Shown in pieces: positions 1 through 11,502 of a stretch of 64,000 nt of DNA (positions are counted from its first letter, which is position 1; every line of letters begins with the position of its first letter). Position numbers and translations under genes: made by a program. This DNA comes from Cryoendolithus antarcticus. Taxonomy: Eukaryota > Ascomycota > Dothideomycetes > Cladosporiales > Cladosporiaceae. The notes beneath the pieces were generated by a model. That model saw only the letters and a program-made list of their open reading frames with translations, did no database searches and had not been told where the DNA came from. The stretch lies in NCBI GenBank assembly GCA_002077065.1, contig NAJO01000003.1, forward strand, positions 682,001 to 746,000. Reading direction: 5' to 3'.

Positions 1-2736
1 CAGCCAATTCGACCAGACAGCGCCAAAGGACATGGAGTATCGCCACTTATCAGCGCCGGCGGCCTTGTGCTGAACGAAGTACTCGGACCCTTGGGTGATG
101 TGCTCACTCGGCTCGGGAAGCTTCGTGTCGCGCTTGACCTTATTGGTGTCTTTGTAGAGCAGTGTCGTGCTGTAGTTCGAAACCATGGGGAAGACGATCA
201 CGTTGTCTGCCTTGCCAACGCGGAGCATGAAGCGATCGTTTGAGTCCGTGAACGTGTCACCGGCGGTGCTTGTACCGTTATTGAAGCTGACCTGATGGAT
301 GCCATCGTAGACATTGTTGAGCGTAGCACGCATGCGCCAGATGGACGGACTGGGACCGTAATAGTAGGCTTCGTTTAGCGGGTCAATAGTCAGACACTGG
401 ATGCTGCTTTGGTCGATCTGGGCCTGCTGTCCTGCTTCGGTAGTGGAATTGACAACAATGCCGCTCTTGACCGAGTCGCAGTCCATCTCTGCGGAGTATC
501 GAATCTCGATGTCAACGCTCGTACTTCCACCATTCGATAGAATCCTCGCATCATGTCCGGGCAGGAACTTCGTCACGACCGGCGAAGGCGTAGTCCAGTT
601 TGCCTTCGGTACGAAAGCCTTCCACCCGTAGAGCGTCATGTTGACACTCGGCAAACAGCCGTTGGGATCGCTCGAGCCCTCGATGTTGAGGATCTTGGGC
701 GACATCGTGGTGTCCCATTCGTCGAAAGGGTAGAAGAGGTTCTTCACAGTGATGTTTGACTCGAAAGGCGAAACGATAGCGGCCTGATCGTCGCTGCAAT
801 CGCCAACGTAGTCTCTGGACCCGTTGAAGTTCGAGTACAGAAGCCACACACCTTGATTGCCGTGCATTCCCTGTCCGGTGAGGTCTTGGACGCCCTCGAA
901 ACGTCCACGATACATGCTGTACAGACCAGTCTCTGTCGGGATCTCGAAGGAGCCAGGCAGAGTGTAATTGAAAGTCTGGTTCGAAAGCTGTCGCAGGGTG
1001 AAGCCATCATTGAGTACGGGATAGCGTCGGCGGAGCTCGTACATCTGCTTCGTGAGACCGTAGACTGGGTGCGATGAATCGCGGTGGTCCAGCGACACAT
1101 TGTTATCTTGGCAAGCGGTGAGCGAGCTGTTGAAAGGCGCCTTAAACAGATTGACAGTCCCGATCTTGTAGCACCCATGCATCTGCCACGACTGCGCAGA
1201 TGTCATGGACTGACGACCGTACACGTAGTTCGTAGCCGTGTTGTCGAGAGTGTAGAACGCTTGCTCTTCGCCCCAACTCTTCAGCGGGATGCCGGGCACA
1301 GTCAACGTCGTGATGAAGTCTCCAAGCAGCTGGCGCTCGGTGCCGTTGCTGAGACCCGGCCATCGGAGGACGTCTTGGTTCGAAGTACCGTACATGTGGC
1401 GAGGATCGAACTTGCCGGTGTATGCGTTGTTCATGTCGTTCGCAACCATCATCTGATACCAGCTGTCCGCGAAGTTCACTGGGCCATCGTTGGCAGCCAA
1501 CAAATTACCATCCAGACCAAGAAAGCGCATCAAGCCACGGTAGATCGTATAGTGAAAGGCTCCCGCGTCCAGCGCAGAGTGCCCCTGCTCGCGGAGATAC
1601 TGCGTCTTGTTCGACGTCACGACCTCGGTCAAGTTGTCGACGGCCATGCTTGGGTCCTTGCCTCGTCCGTAGTAGACAGCGCCATCTGAGTTGCCGTTGA
1701 CGACTTCGCCAGGGATAAAGAAGTTGTTCTTACCAAGCTTGGCGGCACACTGTCGCACAGTATTCGAGAAGCTGCCCATAGAATCCACCGTCGTCTGCAT
1801 GGCTTTGTCGATTCGGAAGCCGTCGAAGTCCAGCGCCTCCACCTGCAAGCACGAAAGACGCGCGATCTTTGCTAGCACTGACGGATCCCAATCTCTCAGC
1901 CTGTCTTGTACTCCGTTGAACTTCGACAGCTGCTTCTGCCATTCAGGGTAGACGCCAAAAGCGCCCACATCACCGTACTGATCAAAATCACTTTTCATGC
2001 ACCCAGCCATCCGCGTAGTGTTCTCATCCTTCAACAGATTCCCGGCCTGATCGTACAACCGCGGATACGGAAAGGGACACTCTGGTTGCCACTGGTTGCT
2101 CTGCTGGAAGTCTCTGTATTGCTCTTCCGTTTTGTAGTATATGTCATGCTCTTTGAACGACCACGGTGTGCTCGCGTTCTCGTACCCTTTGAAGGCGAAG
2201 AGATCGGACATGGTCGCAAATGTGTTGTCCAGGATGACATAGAAACCCTTGTCGTGGATGGCTTGGATCGAGGCGCGAGCGGACTCGAGGGTGCTGAAAT
2301 GACGGTCGAGGAGTGTGTGATCGTTTGGGCTGTAGCCATCCATAGCCCACGGATGATTGTAGAACAGACTGCCCGCCAGGTACAGACCGCGTATCCCCAT
2401 GCCATGGAGGTAGTCGAGCGAGTCCACAAGACCTGCGAGATCGCCTCCGTTCCGCAATTGGGTGCCGAGTGGATCTTGCTCCCATGATGTGCCATTGGCG
2501 TTATCGTTCGTGGGATCGCCATTGGCGAAGCGATCTGGGAAGAAGCTGTAGAACGGCATGCGCCAGTTCTCTGGACTTGGATGGTAGACGTGATTGTCCC
2601 ACGTCGTCGAGTACTCCAATACATTAGCTGCATTTTGGTTCGTGTTTATGTTCCATTGAACCTCTGCCTCGTCGTAATATGAGGCGTGTGTGAGTGTGCT
2701 GAGTAGAGCCAAGGGAAGGAGCCATGGTCGGAACAT
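1..2736 (-). CDS. ags1: Alpha-1,3-glucan synthase, N-terminal part (partial at left edge)
   Basis: Membrane synthase that makes cell-wall alpha-1,3-glucan. One uninterrupted frame of 912 codons starts at the ATG at 2734-2736 and is still open at base 1; family members are about 2,400 residues, so only the N-terminal extracellular GH13-like domain is here. The first ~19 residues are a hydrophobic signal peptide (MFRPWLLPLALLS...). Family-typical segments are visible: DRFANGDPTNDN, the catalytic-type strand ALDFDGFRIDKA, FFIPGEVV, GKFDPRHMYGTSNQDVLRWP, GEEQAFY. The intracellular glycogen-synthase-like domain and the C-terminal membrane region lie outside the window. It is divergent from the alpha-amylase gene at 5.5 kb, the arrangement known from Aspergillus and Histoplasma for alpha-glucan synthesis genes. 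Family call firm; gene completeness cannot be judged. Confidence 0.93.
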   Translation of the reverse strand, partial: MFRPWLLPLALLSTLTHASYYDEAEVQWNINTNQNAANVLEYSTTWDNHVYHPSPENWRMPFYSFFPDRFANGDPTNDNANGTSWEQDPLGTQLRNGGDLAGLVDSLDYLHGMGIRGLYLAGSLFYNHPWAMDGYSPNDHTLLDRHFSTLESARASIQAIHDKGFYVILDNTFATMSDLFAFKGYENASTPWSFKEHDIYYKTEEQYRDFQQSNQWQPECPFPYPRLYDQAGNLLKDENTTRMAGCMKSDFDQYGDVGAFGVYPEWQKQLSKFNGVQDRLRDWDPSVLAKIARLSCLQVEALDFDGFRIDKAMQTTVDSMGSFSNTVRQCAAKLGKNNFFIPGEVVNGNSDGAVYYGRGKDPSMAVDNLTEVVTSNKTQYLREQGHSALDAGAFHYTIYRGLMRFLGLDGNLLAANDGPVNFADSWYQMMVANDMNNAYTGKFDPRHMYGTSNQDVLRWPGLSNGTERQLLGDFITTLTVPGIPLKSWGEEQAFYTLDNTATNYVYGRQSMTSAQSWQMHGCYKIGTVNLFKAPFNSSLTACQDNNVSLDHRDSSHPVYGLTKQMYELRRRYPVLNDGFTLRQLSNQTFNYTLPGSFEIPTETGLYSMYRGRFEGVQDLTGQGMHGNQGVWLLYSNFNGSRDYVGDCSDDQAAIVSPFESNITVKNLFYPFDEWDTTMSPKILNIEGSSDPNGCLPSVNMTLYGWKAFVPKANWTTPSPVVTKFLPGHDARILSNGGSTSVDIEIRYSAEMDCDSVKSGIVVNSTTEAGQQAQIDQSSIQCLTIDPLNEAYYYGPSPSIWRMRATLNNVYDGIHQVSFNNGTSTAGDTFTDSNDRFMLRVGKADNVIVFPMVSNYSTTLLYKDTNKVKRDTKLPEPSEHITQGSEYFVQHKAAGADKWRYSMSFGAVWSNWL

Positions 2737-5495
2737 CGTGAATTTGGCAGCAGCACAGCGCCGACTGCTGAAAGGGAAAAGGCCTCGCTAAACGCGTGTC
2801 ATGAATGATAATGTAGCAGAAGAAAGACAGCGACGGTGGTCGGGTAGTGCCAGTGAGGGGAGAGAGTAGTACACTCCAGGTGTTTGTGCGTGCGATCAGT
2901 CTGTAGCGACAGTCGGGATGGGATCACAGTGTTTGTATGTGAAGTAGTGCGGAGACGGCCAATGCCTGTCAGTCCCAAGGTGACACCAGTACTCCAGAGC
3001 CGTTGGGGTGGGATTTTAGGGCCAGCGTCCAAGGCAAGGAAAGCTACGGGACCGCGAGGCGCGCGCAAGGTCTAAATGAGTGTCCAGAAGGAAAGGCTAT
3101 GGAGCAGAGAATGACGACGAGATAGCAGGGCGGGTGGTGGTAGGTCTGGGCGGAGGTGCACAGCGCAGTGATGTGCTGTGCGTGGGAGAGTAGTGAGGGA
3201 AAGCTACGGCTCCATTTGCAATCTCTGGCGATCCCCCCCAAGAGATACGTGATGAGAGGCGCGGTAGTGACTGGGATCCACGCGGGACGTGAGCTTGTCG
3301 CGACCAGTACCAACTCTATTCGCGGAGGAACAGCCGTTAGTTGTCTGTGAGGTGGTGGCCTGTTAGTAGGTGGGCATGCTATCGACGATTGTGTGTTGCG
3401 CGAATGGATGCAATCGATACCGCTCGCACTTGCAGCAATTGATGAGAGGTGTGTAGAGCCTCCTTGAGCGATAGTGCTCGCGTGCAAACAGACAAAGCAT
3501 GTTATCGCCTCACACAGTGCGCCAATGCGTGCAATTCTGCTTGACCCTATTTTCTACCCACTCTGAGCCGTTCGCATGACCCCTGAACAGCGTTTCATCA
3601 ATCAGGTACGCGGGAGCCACAGTGCCGAGAGTCAGCCGCCCACTCGTATCATTGTATGAATTGGGCCGCACTACGAGCGCCTACCAGCAATAGCCGATTA
3701 TTGCAGACGATATCATATTGCTCTCAGCTCAAGCCCGAGCGAATGAACCTCTTCTTCTGGTGCGAATACGAGAACACGAACCGGCCATTACCTCCGGTCT
3801 GGCTGCACCATCAAAGCGTAAATGCTTGGTACGCGGGCGCTAGAAGGGATCAATCGCCGCCACGCCTCCTCAACCGCCATCTTCCGGTACCTTGCAGCCT
3901 CCCGCAGGAAGACGATTCCTGTTCCTGAAGTCGCTGCATCAGCACTGCCGAACGTGCTTCATCCGGCTGCGGCAGCGTCACCGCACATCAAAGTCGATAC
4001 TCTCTGGTCGCATGCGTGCGGCGGATCTCACATCTCACCGTACTGCATCTTGGACGTGCCTTATCAGTGTTCCAACATCGGAACGACAACGCACTGCATG
4101 GACGCCTGCAATGCCGGAGTCGTGACGTCTCAACAGGCCCAAATCATCACACCGCTGACAAGGCCTGCTCTGTTACCGTTTCTGCCGGTCGCTGGCTTCT
4201 GCTTGAGACCAGCGAACGCCAAGTTCGATAATACTTATATCCGTTTCAGCGTCAAGCAATCTCCTCAGCCACACCTGTCAAATGAGCGCGATTCGTATGG
4301 GAACAACGGTTCAGCCTCGTGTTTCTCGGATGCAAGACACGGCAGATCTTCTGCTCGTATTCTGGTCAGCCCTGGTGGCGGACGGCATGGATTGCGCCTG
4401 CGGCCGCTGAAGATCATGGAAACTCTGATGAGCCTCCAACGGCAGGCTGGTGGGCCGTCAAAGGCTTATCTCGGGCCGTCTTCACTACTCGATTGTGACG
4501 ACTTTACTGTCGATCATGCCGCTTGTCTAGGGCACTCAATGGTATCTTCCCAGAATGACCGAAGATCTAGCACTTCCTGGCGGTATGCTGCTGGCATCAC
4601 CGTCTAATCTATTGAGCTCTTCCTGCCGTGCAGCGTTTGCCACCAAACTTTTAGCATCGTCCACGTGCAACAGCCCACTCTGCGGGTTTCACACTCGAAC
4701 AAGTCTTGCATATCTGCAATTGTTCGCAACCCGTCGACCAACGTGTCTCGAACCAGACAGATGGCACGGCTAGGTGCTTCAATGCGTGGCGTGGAGATCA
4801 CGATCTTTTCAACTGCAGGCATGATCTCTGCAGCACGGTGGATGCTCCAGCCTTCCCAACCGCTCACATAGCCCTCCAAGGCTGCAGACTTCGAGTTTTC
4901 GTCACTTGTCTAATCTCCATATCGTGTTGATCCACTCCGCAGTGACTGTCAGGGCTCGTGTCGGCGTATTGTGCTCGTCACCGCCGACGTTCGTACCCTT
5001 GGCGCTGGAACCCTGTCGAAGTGACTGCTCGTGCATCTTTGATTCCCGAAACAATCCCACGCATCGTCACTCGCGGCTCAACCGAATTCTCGCAGGCGCT
5101 CCAGCGTCTCGCGTGGGTCGACCGGAGACCGGCAGCGTTTCCATCGTCTTTCTCTCGACCAGTCCTAGTGGTTCTCACCATCATGTCTATGAGGCTCGCA
5201 GCGCCAGCTCGGACTCGTCGCGGAGACCTGCGACGGCGGCTCCTCCTTTTCAGGGCAGTCTCTTTGTCGGGCCTTCACCAGCGCTTGCGTGGCTGTGGGT
5301 TTGAGGCTTCACTGCTGCCTTTCGAGGTGGAATGACACATGCTACACCGTGTTGGCACGTACGATCACTCAAACACACGGTGAGGAATGCACAGTCTTCT
5401 CCTTCACCACCTGTGACACTCCCTCGTCATCGCTCTTTCCCTTCTTCTCATCGATCGATCACAGTCTCCTGGTGAGACAGTCATACCGCAGCATT
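2737..5495. promoter_or_regulatory. Shared intergenic region between the divergent ags1 and alpha-amylase genes
   Basis: About 2.76 kb lies between the two divergent starts, long for this window. It must hold both promoters. The 100 bases before the amylase ATG are pyrimidine-rich (ctttcccttcttctcatcg), as expected of a fungal leader. A 261-codon open frame at 3822-4607 on the plus strand has low-complexity, non-conserved-looking sequence and no recognisable domain; I do not call it a gene. No repeat or transposon was seen. Confidence 0.4.
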
Positions 5496-7367
5496 ATGCG
5501 CTCGTTTTGGTCGATCGGCAATATCGCTCTTTCCCTTACAGCTGCTTCACTATACCTCAGTTTAGCATACGCGGCACACGTTGACGAATGGCGGACTCGG
5601 TCTATCTACCAGGTGGTCACCGATCGCTTTGCGCACGCCAATGATTCCCCTTTACCAGACTGCCATGTGACGCTTGGCTTTTACTGCGGCGGCACTTGGC
5701 GCGGAATACAGGACAAGCTGGACTATATCCAAGGCATGGGTTTCGACGCCATCTGGATGTCGCCCATAGTCGCTCAGCTCCCGCAGCAGACTGGAGATGG
5801 CGAGTCGTATACAGCATACTGGCAGCAGAATCTTTACGAGCTGAACAGCGACTTCGGCACCGAAAATGATCTGCTTGATCTGGTCTCCGATATCCACGCG
5901 CGCGGCATGCTGGTCATGCTTGATATTGTTGTCAATCACATGGCCTAATGTGGCGCGCCAGACACGATAGATTATTCCATCCTGCAGCCATTCAACGACG
6001 AGAAGTACTATCATTCATACTGCCCCGTGGACGATGTGACGAATTCGACAAACACCGAGCAGTGCTGGCTCGGGAGTCTGACAGTACCGCTGGTCGATTT
6101 GAGGACTGAAGATGAAGTTGTGCAGGAGATGTTCGGGACCTGGATCAAGGACATTGTGCAGAGGTACAGTGTCGATGGGTTGCGGATCGACACTGCAATC
6201 AATGTGCAGCCTGACTTCTTTCCCGGATTTGTCGATGCTGCGGGTGTCTTCGCCACCGGCGAGGCGTTGAATGGCGACAACTCCATCGCATGCGTCTGGG
6301 AAGAGGCGATTGGGAGTATCCTCAACTACCCCATCTACTTTCCTCTTATTCGCGCCTTCACCGATCCAGGAGGCAGCATCAATGACCTCGTCGAGACAAT
6401 CGAATCCACCAAGCAGAATTGCCGTGATGCCACTGCAATGGGCAGCTTCAGTGAAGTAAGTCACACCCTTTCCTACAATCTATTGACACTTAGCTGACGC
6501 CCATTTCAGAACCACGACGTCGATCGTTTCGCCAGCTACACCTCCTCCCTGGCCCTCGCAGCCAACGTGATCACCTTCAACTTCCTCTCCGACGGCATTC
6601 CGATAATCTACCAAGGACAAGAACAGCACATGAAAGGCGTCACGCAACCCTACACCAATCGCGCTCCCTTATGGGGGGCCGGCTTTGACACCTCCGCCAC
6701 CTTGTATCAACACATCGCCACGTTGAACAAGGTCCGGCAGCAAGTCATCCGCACTTCGCACAACTACACGCTCTACCACAACTTCGCCATCTACCAAGAC
6801 TACCACACGCTCGGCATGCGGAAAGGCTACGCTGGTAGTCAGGTTCTCACCATTCTCACCAACAACGGGGAAGAAAGCAGACCCTATAACCTCGCGCTGC
6901 CGAACCATGGTTTCCCAGCCGGCACAAAGCTGACCGAGATCCTGACCTGCACCGATCTGAACGTCAACGCCACAGGCTTCGTCAACGTCCCCATGTCCGC
7001 CGGCGCACCTAAGATCCTCTACCCATCTACCTTACTCTTCGATTCGAAACTATGTGGATTTCCAAACGAAGCTCCTGCCTCGATCGCACAGCCGCCGCAG
7101 ACAACGATAGTGAAGACTTACGCCACGACATTGTCGGCCGTCAAGGAGAATTGGGAAGCGACGACTGTGTCGGCGCTGCCTGGCGTGTTCACCGCGAGAG
7201 GAGAGAGCGTGAGTGAGCTCACTGGTGGGATCACAGGGCTGCCGACGGGGAGTATAGGGGCGGGAGTACCGGACCCGATGGGCACGGTAGTCAGTGACAG
7301 CCAAGCTGGGCGGCCGGGGATTTTTGGAGGAGGCCATTGGAGGCACAGGAGAGGGAGAGGCCATTGA
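5496..7367 (+). pseudogene. AMY1/AgtA-type GH13 alpha-amylase with an in-frame stop
   Basis: Alpha-amylase-like enzyme of the type that supports alpha-1,3-glucan synthesis. Start ATG 5496 gives a signal peptide (MRSFWSIGNIALSLTAASLYL), then VDEWRTRSIYQVVTDRF, GGTWRGIQDKLDYIQGMGFDAIW and region I DIVVNHMA. A TAA at 5946-5948 interrupts the frame; translation continues in the same frame for over 100 codons with conserved amylase sequence. Downstream are catalytic Asp (GLRIDTA), Glu (ATGEAL) and, straight after a 54-nt intron (6456-6509, gtaagt...cag, phase 0), the NHD motif with the third catalytic residue. Stop at 7365-7367; about 606 codons in total. In relatives NHMA is followed by an aromatic residue, so TAA is easily explained by one change from TAT or TAC. 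No hydrophobic GPI-type tail is seen. Nonsense allele, assembly error or readthrough cannot be separated here. Confidence 0.85.
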
Positions 7368-8302
7368 GATGGAGGATCGAGGAGTGGGGGTGATGAGAGG
7401 CGTAAAACTGGTTGGAAAGAGCGGTGTTGACTTTTGGAAATGATACCCACATACACCGATGCACTTGCAAACTGCATATAGACATATAGATCGAACGTAC
7501 ACATCACGAGCCGACCTCTGCACACCTTAACGTAGTCACGACATTAATTGAGATCTCACACCGTCCAGGCCACTGCCCACAGCCCAGCCCTGTAACTCCG
7601 CCAACCCAGTCACCCTCACACCCTCGCACAATCTCTCCCCTCAATCTCAGCCTACCGGTCGTGGAACCTTACACGAACCACCGGGGACTGTCAACAAACC
7701 GAGCTACAGAGCTGCGGTGCAACACAGGGCTACCCGGCACTGCGGCTTGCAACATCAACACAACACTCGAGTTAGACAAGATGCCCCGGACCACAGTTGG
7801 TAAATGCACTTTTCGTCTTTCATAAAGCTATCTGCCTAGCTCTGCTCAGTCTTCTATCATTACACTCTCTGCTATCCTCCACCTTCTCACCAATGCTCTG
7901 CCAATCTCGCCATATCTTACATGTCCTGCTACTTTCTTGCTGTCTGATAGCAGATGGGTGTATCGTGCCGAGGTGCTGAAGAGCAGTATTGAGCGTTGCG
8001 TGCTCCAAGATGCTAGTGTAGCGCCTTCCTGCTGTGATGTCGTAGTGAAGGGAGGAATGACGGAAGGGTATTGGGGTATCATGTGCAGTTGTAAGCAGAT
8101 CGCTAGTAAAGCCGTGATGGCGGCGTGAGGTGGGTGCGCGTCGTGTGTGTCGGGCAGGTCTCGACGTCGTGGACGTTACTTCGAATCGTAACGACCGAGG
8201 CTAGTGCACAGCCGCCAGCTTCATAACCCCACTCCCGCGCGCAGCGTTCAAGCGCGCCAAATTCGTGCTCGAGAGTTTATGCAAGCCCGAACCAGAGATC
8301 TT
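7368..8302. other. Convergent intergenic region, no gene seen
   Basis: About 930 bases between the amylase 3' end and the pab1 3' end. Only short overlapping frames on both strands, none with recognisable sequence. It presumably holds the two 3' UTRs. Confidence 0.4.
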
Positions 8303-10712
8303 CTAAGCCTCCTGGTCCTTCGCGTCACCTCCGGCGTTGGGCGCAGCGTTCTCGGTGCCGTTGGGCTGCTGTTGCTGCTGAGCGCCGTCCTGCTCGTTGG
8401 CGCCCTTGACGTACTCATCGTAGACGTTCATGGCTTCGTCGACCTTCTGGCGGAGGGCGTCGTCGTCGGTGGTGCTGTATTCATGTTAGTGATGTGTTGG
8501 AGGTGAGAGGAGTAAGGGGGACTTACAGGCCAAGCAACTCCTGGTTGTCCATCTCGAGAAGCATACCGGTGATCTTGCCAGCGAGCTCGGGCTGCTGGGC
8601 GTGGATCTTGGGGTACAGCGCCTCACCGAGCATCTGCTTCTGCTGCTGAGGAGGCATCGACTGCAGCTGCTGAACATCCAGACCCGGGCCCTGAGGACCA
8701 CGACCTGGCGCACGGCCACGAGGATCCTCCATGCCGCCGCGCATACCACCCATCATACCGCCACGACCACCTGGGCCACCAAAGCCACCACGACCGGGAT
8801 TCATCTGGCCCATCATCTGAGGAGGCATGCCGGGCATACCAGGCATCATCGGCATACCCTGCATAGGTCCACCACGACCGGCACCTGGGCGACCCATCTG
8901 CGCTGCCTGCTGCTGCGCCGCCTGCATAAGCTGGGCATAAGCAGCGGGGTTCTGGAAGCCGCCAGGACCAAAAGCCATCTGAGGAGGCATGCCGTATGGC
9001 ATCTGAGGCATGACGGGAGGCGCGCCACGACCGCCTTGTTGAGGCATGCCGGGGAACCCACCGCGCTGGCCTTGAGGTGGCATACCCATGAAGGGCATCT
9101 GGCCACGAGCACCAGGAGTTGGCATCATCATGGGCTGGCCGTTGGGGCCGAGGAAGACCTGCGGCTGCATGAACTGAGGTGGGATGCCGGAGACTGGGCC
9201 CTGCTGCTGCATGCGGCTCTGATTGCGTGCCTGGATGGAAGCCTCGAGCTGGGTCTTGCGAACCTCCTTACGCTGGGCAAGAGCCACGTAGAGTGGCTTC
9301 CCGTGGATCATCTTCTGGTTGAGCTCCGTGACGGCCTTGGTGGCCTCGTCCGGGTTCGAGAAGCAGACGAAGCCGAAGCCCTTGCTACGACCGAGAACCT
9401 TCTTCTCGCCGCCGATGGTCGCAGTATCGAGCTTCTGTGTCAAGTCATCGACATCAGTGTCCTTTTTCTCCTCCTCCTCCTCCTCCTCCTCCTTCTTGTC
9501 CTCCTTCTTCTCATCGGTCTCGTCCTTCTTCTCCTCTTCAGCCGGAGTGCCGCCCTCGACCTCGTCGGCGGGCTGAGTGTCGCGCATGACCTTGGCAGAG
9601 GTGATCGCACCGAAAGCCTCGAAGATCTTGCGAAGCTCATCGTCGTCGACGTTGTCGGCCAAGTTTTTGACGTACAGGTTCACGCCTTGGTATTTGGCGC
9701 TCTTCTCCTGGCGTGCAGCCTCGTACTGCCTACGCAGCTCATCCTCACGCTCATGCTTCTTCTGCGCACGCCCAACGTACAGCTTCTGACCCTTAAAGTC
9801 CGAATCGTGCAGCTCATCGACAGCGCGACCGGCGTCCTCGTGATTGATGTAATTGACGAAGCCAAAGCCACGGCTCTTGCCCTCGTTGTCGTGAGCAAGC
9901 GAAGCAGAAGTGATGTCGCCGTACTTCTCGAAGAGCGCGCGGAATTCGTCGTCGGTCGCCTCGAGCTCAATGTTCTTGACGTAGATATTGGTGAAGTTGG
10001 CCTTCATCTCCTCGAACTTGTTGATGCGGTCCTTCTTCGGGATGTGGTGGCCGACAAACACCTTCTTCTCGTTTAGTAGCATCCCGTTGACGCTCTTGAT
10101 CGCAGAGCTGGCAGCCTCGGCAGTCTCGTAATGTACGAAGCCGTAGCCCTTGGAAGCACCAGTCTCGTCCTGCGCGACCTTGCAGCTGAGGATGTTGCCA
10201 AATGCGGCGAAAGTGTCGTGGAGTGCCTTGTTGTCAATCGCGGCATCGAGGTTCTTGATGAAGACATTGCCCTGACCAGTCTTGCGCAGAGCGGGATCGC
10301 GCTGCGACCACATGATACGGCAAGGCTTGCCTTTGATGAGAGTGTAGTTCAGCTCCTCAAGCGCACGCTCACCATCGGAGGCAGCGTTGAAGTTGACGTA
10401 GGCGTAACCGAGCGAACGACGAGTGACAGCGTCACGGCAGACACGGATGCTGGCAACTTGACCGATGCTGGAGAACAGCTCGAAAAGCATGGCCTCGGTG
10501 ACGGAGAAGTCCAGCTCACCGACGTAGAGGGAAGCGGAGTTGGGGTTGGCGTTTGAAGGGGCAGCGCTGACGGGAGTCTCCATGTCGGCTCCGCTGGGGA
10601 CGTTGGTGTTGAGTGCAGAAGTGCCGTTGGTGGCAGGCGCGTCGGCGGGAGGAGAAGAGGCGGCTTGACCAGCATCGCCGGCTGGGGAGGTGGAGGCTTG
10701 GATGTCAGACAT
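8303..10712 (-). CDS. pab1: Poly(A)-binding protein, cytoplasmic and nuclear
   Basis: Binds mRNA poly(A) tails and promotes translation and mRNA turnover. Two coding exons: 10712-8527 and 8474-8303, joined over a 52-nt intron (GTAAGT...ACAG, phase 2) into 785 residues. Four RRMs are visible in order, with RNP1-type octamers such as [27 protein letters not shown] and [12 protein letters not shown]4 is split by an acidic Glu/Lys-rich insert of about 65 residues, a feature known from filamentous fungal Pab1. A Pro/Met/Gly/Gln-rich linker leads to the C-terminal MLLE domain ([15 protein letters not shown]), which the intron interrupts; exon 2 supplies its last helix and a Gln/Asn-rich tail. A likely 5'-UTR intron (10837-10723, GTAGGT...TTCTGAC...CCACAG) precedes the start. 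Intact. Confidence 0.96.
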
Positions 10713-10722
10713 GTTTGCGGTG

Positions 10723-10837
10723 CTGTGGAGAACAAGTCAGAATCCGCGTGATGCTTCGCGTATGCCTGAGCTAGCGCGCGATCGCGATCGCTTGTACTGA
10801 AGTCTTCCGGAAGGGGCGTGACAAAGAGTGAACCTAC
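10723..10837 (-). other. Probable 5'-UTR intron of pab1
   Basis: On the minus strand a donor GTAGGT begins at 10837 and an acceptor CCACAG ends at 10723, with a good branch point (TTCTGACTTG) about 15 bases before the acceptor. It ends 10 bases before the pab1 ATG. Inferred from splice signals only. Confidence 0.55.
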
Positions 10838-11502
10838 GTTTGTCTTTGATTTGTCGGTGAGGGAGTAAAGCCGCGAGTGAGATCTCCTGTCGTCGGAGAG
10901 TGTCTACACGCACACGATGTCAGTGGCTGAGGATCTCAGACTGTCTCGACCACTGCTTCCTACTCACACTTGTCTCTTTCACTGCTCGCGCGTCGGATGT
11001 GCAGGTGGTGATAGCCTTGGTCGAGCGAAAGTGGCCTCGACAAAGGGACAGGGTTTTCTGGGTCTTTTCAACTTTTTTTGGGTGCGCCTCTTGCGGTGAG
11101 CGGTAGAGGAGCGGGTTGTAGTGGAAAAGAGCAGGTGGCGGAGGTGTTGTTGATGTGATGATGTGGAGTGAAGGAGCAAGCCAAAGCCAGCAACTGCTCC
11201 AAGAGACCTGACAAAGGATAAATTTACGGAAGTTGCGCCAAGCCTGGCCGCAGCGGACAATCCCGCAATATACGTTGACACGTGATGATCAGGCTGCGAC
11301 GGAGATGAAACCCGCGGATTGATGGGATGACGACGCCTTGCAGTACGCACGCGATGGAGGGTGGGAAGCTCACCGGGCATACGTGTGGCAGGCAATACAT
11401 AGGCTATATAGTTGGGCAAGCTCTCCCTCGCTACCAGACTTGTTGTCATAAGTGCAATAGTAAATCACAAGCAAGACCTTGAACGAAGTATAACCGATCA
11501 AC
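10838..11502. promoter_or_regulatory. Divergent promoter region between pab1 and the 89-residue protein gene
   Basis: About 665 bases that must hold the upstream leader and promoter of pab1 (minus) and the promoter of the small gene at 11503 (plus). A run of A is present on the pab1 strand at 11069-11075 (ttttttt on plus). Poly(A)-binding protein mRNAs in other eukaryotes carry A-rich leader elements used for autoregulation; whether this run is transcribed is unknown. A TATA-like tatata lies at 11404-11409, about 95 bases before the plus-strand ATG. Confidence 0.35.

Noticed and set aside
1084..1689. 201-codon plus-strand frame
   Set aside because: Antisense to the alpha-1,3-glucan synthase coding sequence.
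3822..4607. 261-codon plus-strand open frame between ags1 and the amylase
   Set aside because: No recognisable domain and irregular composition; overlaps other frames of similar quality. Kept only as a note.
8601..10076. 491-codon plus-strand open frame
   Set aside because: Exactly antisense to pab1; Leu/His/Arg-rich shadow caused by the GC-rich codon use of the real gene.
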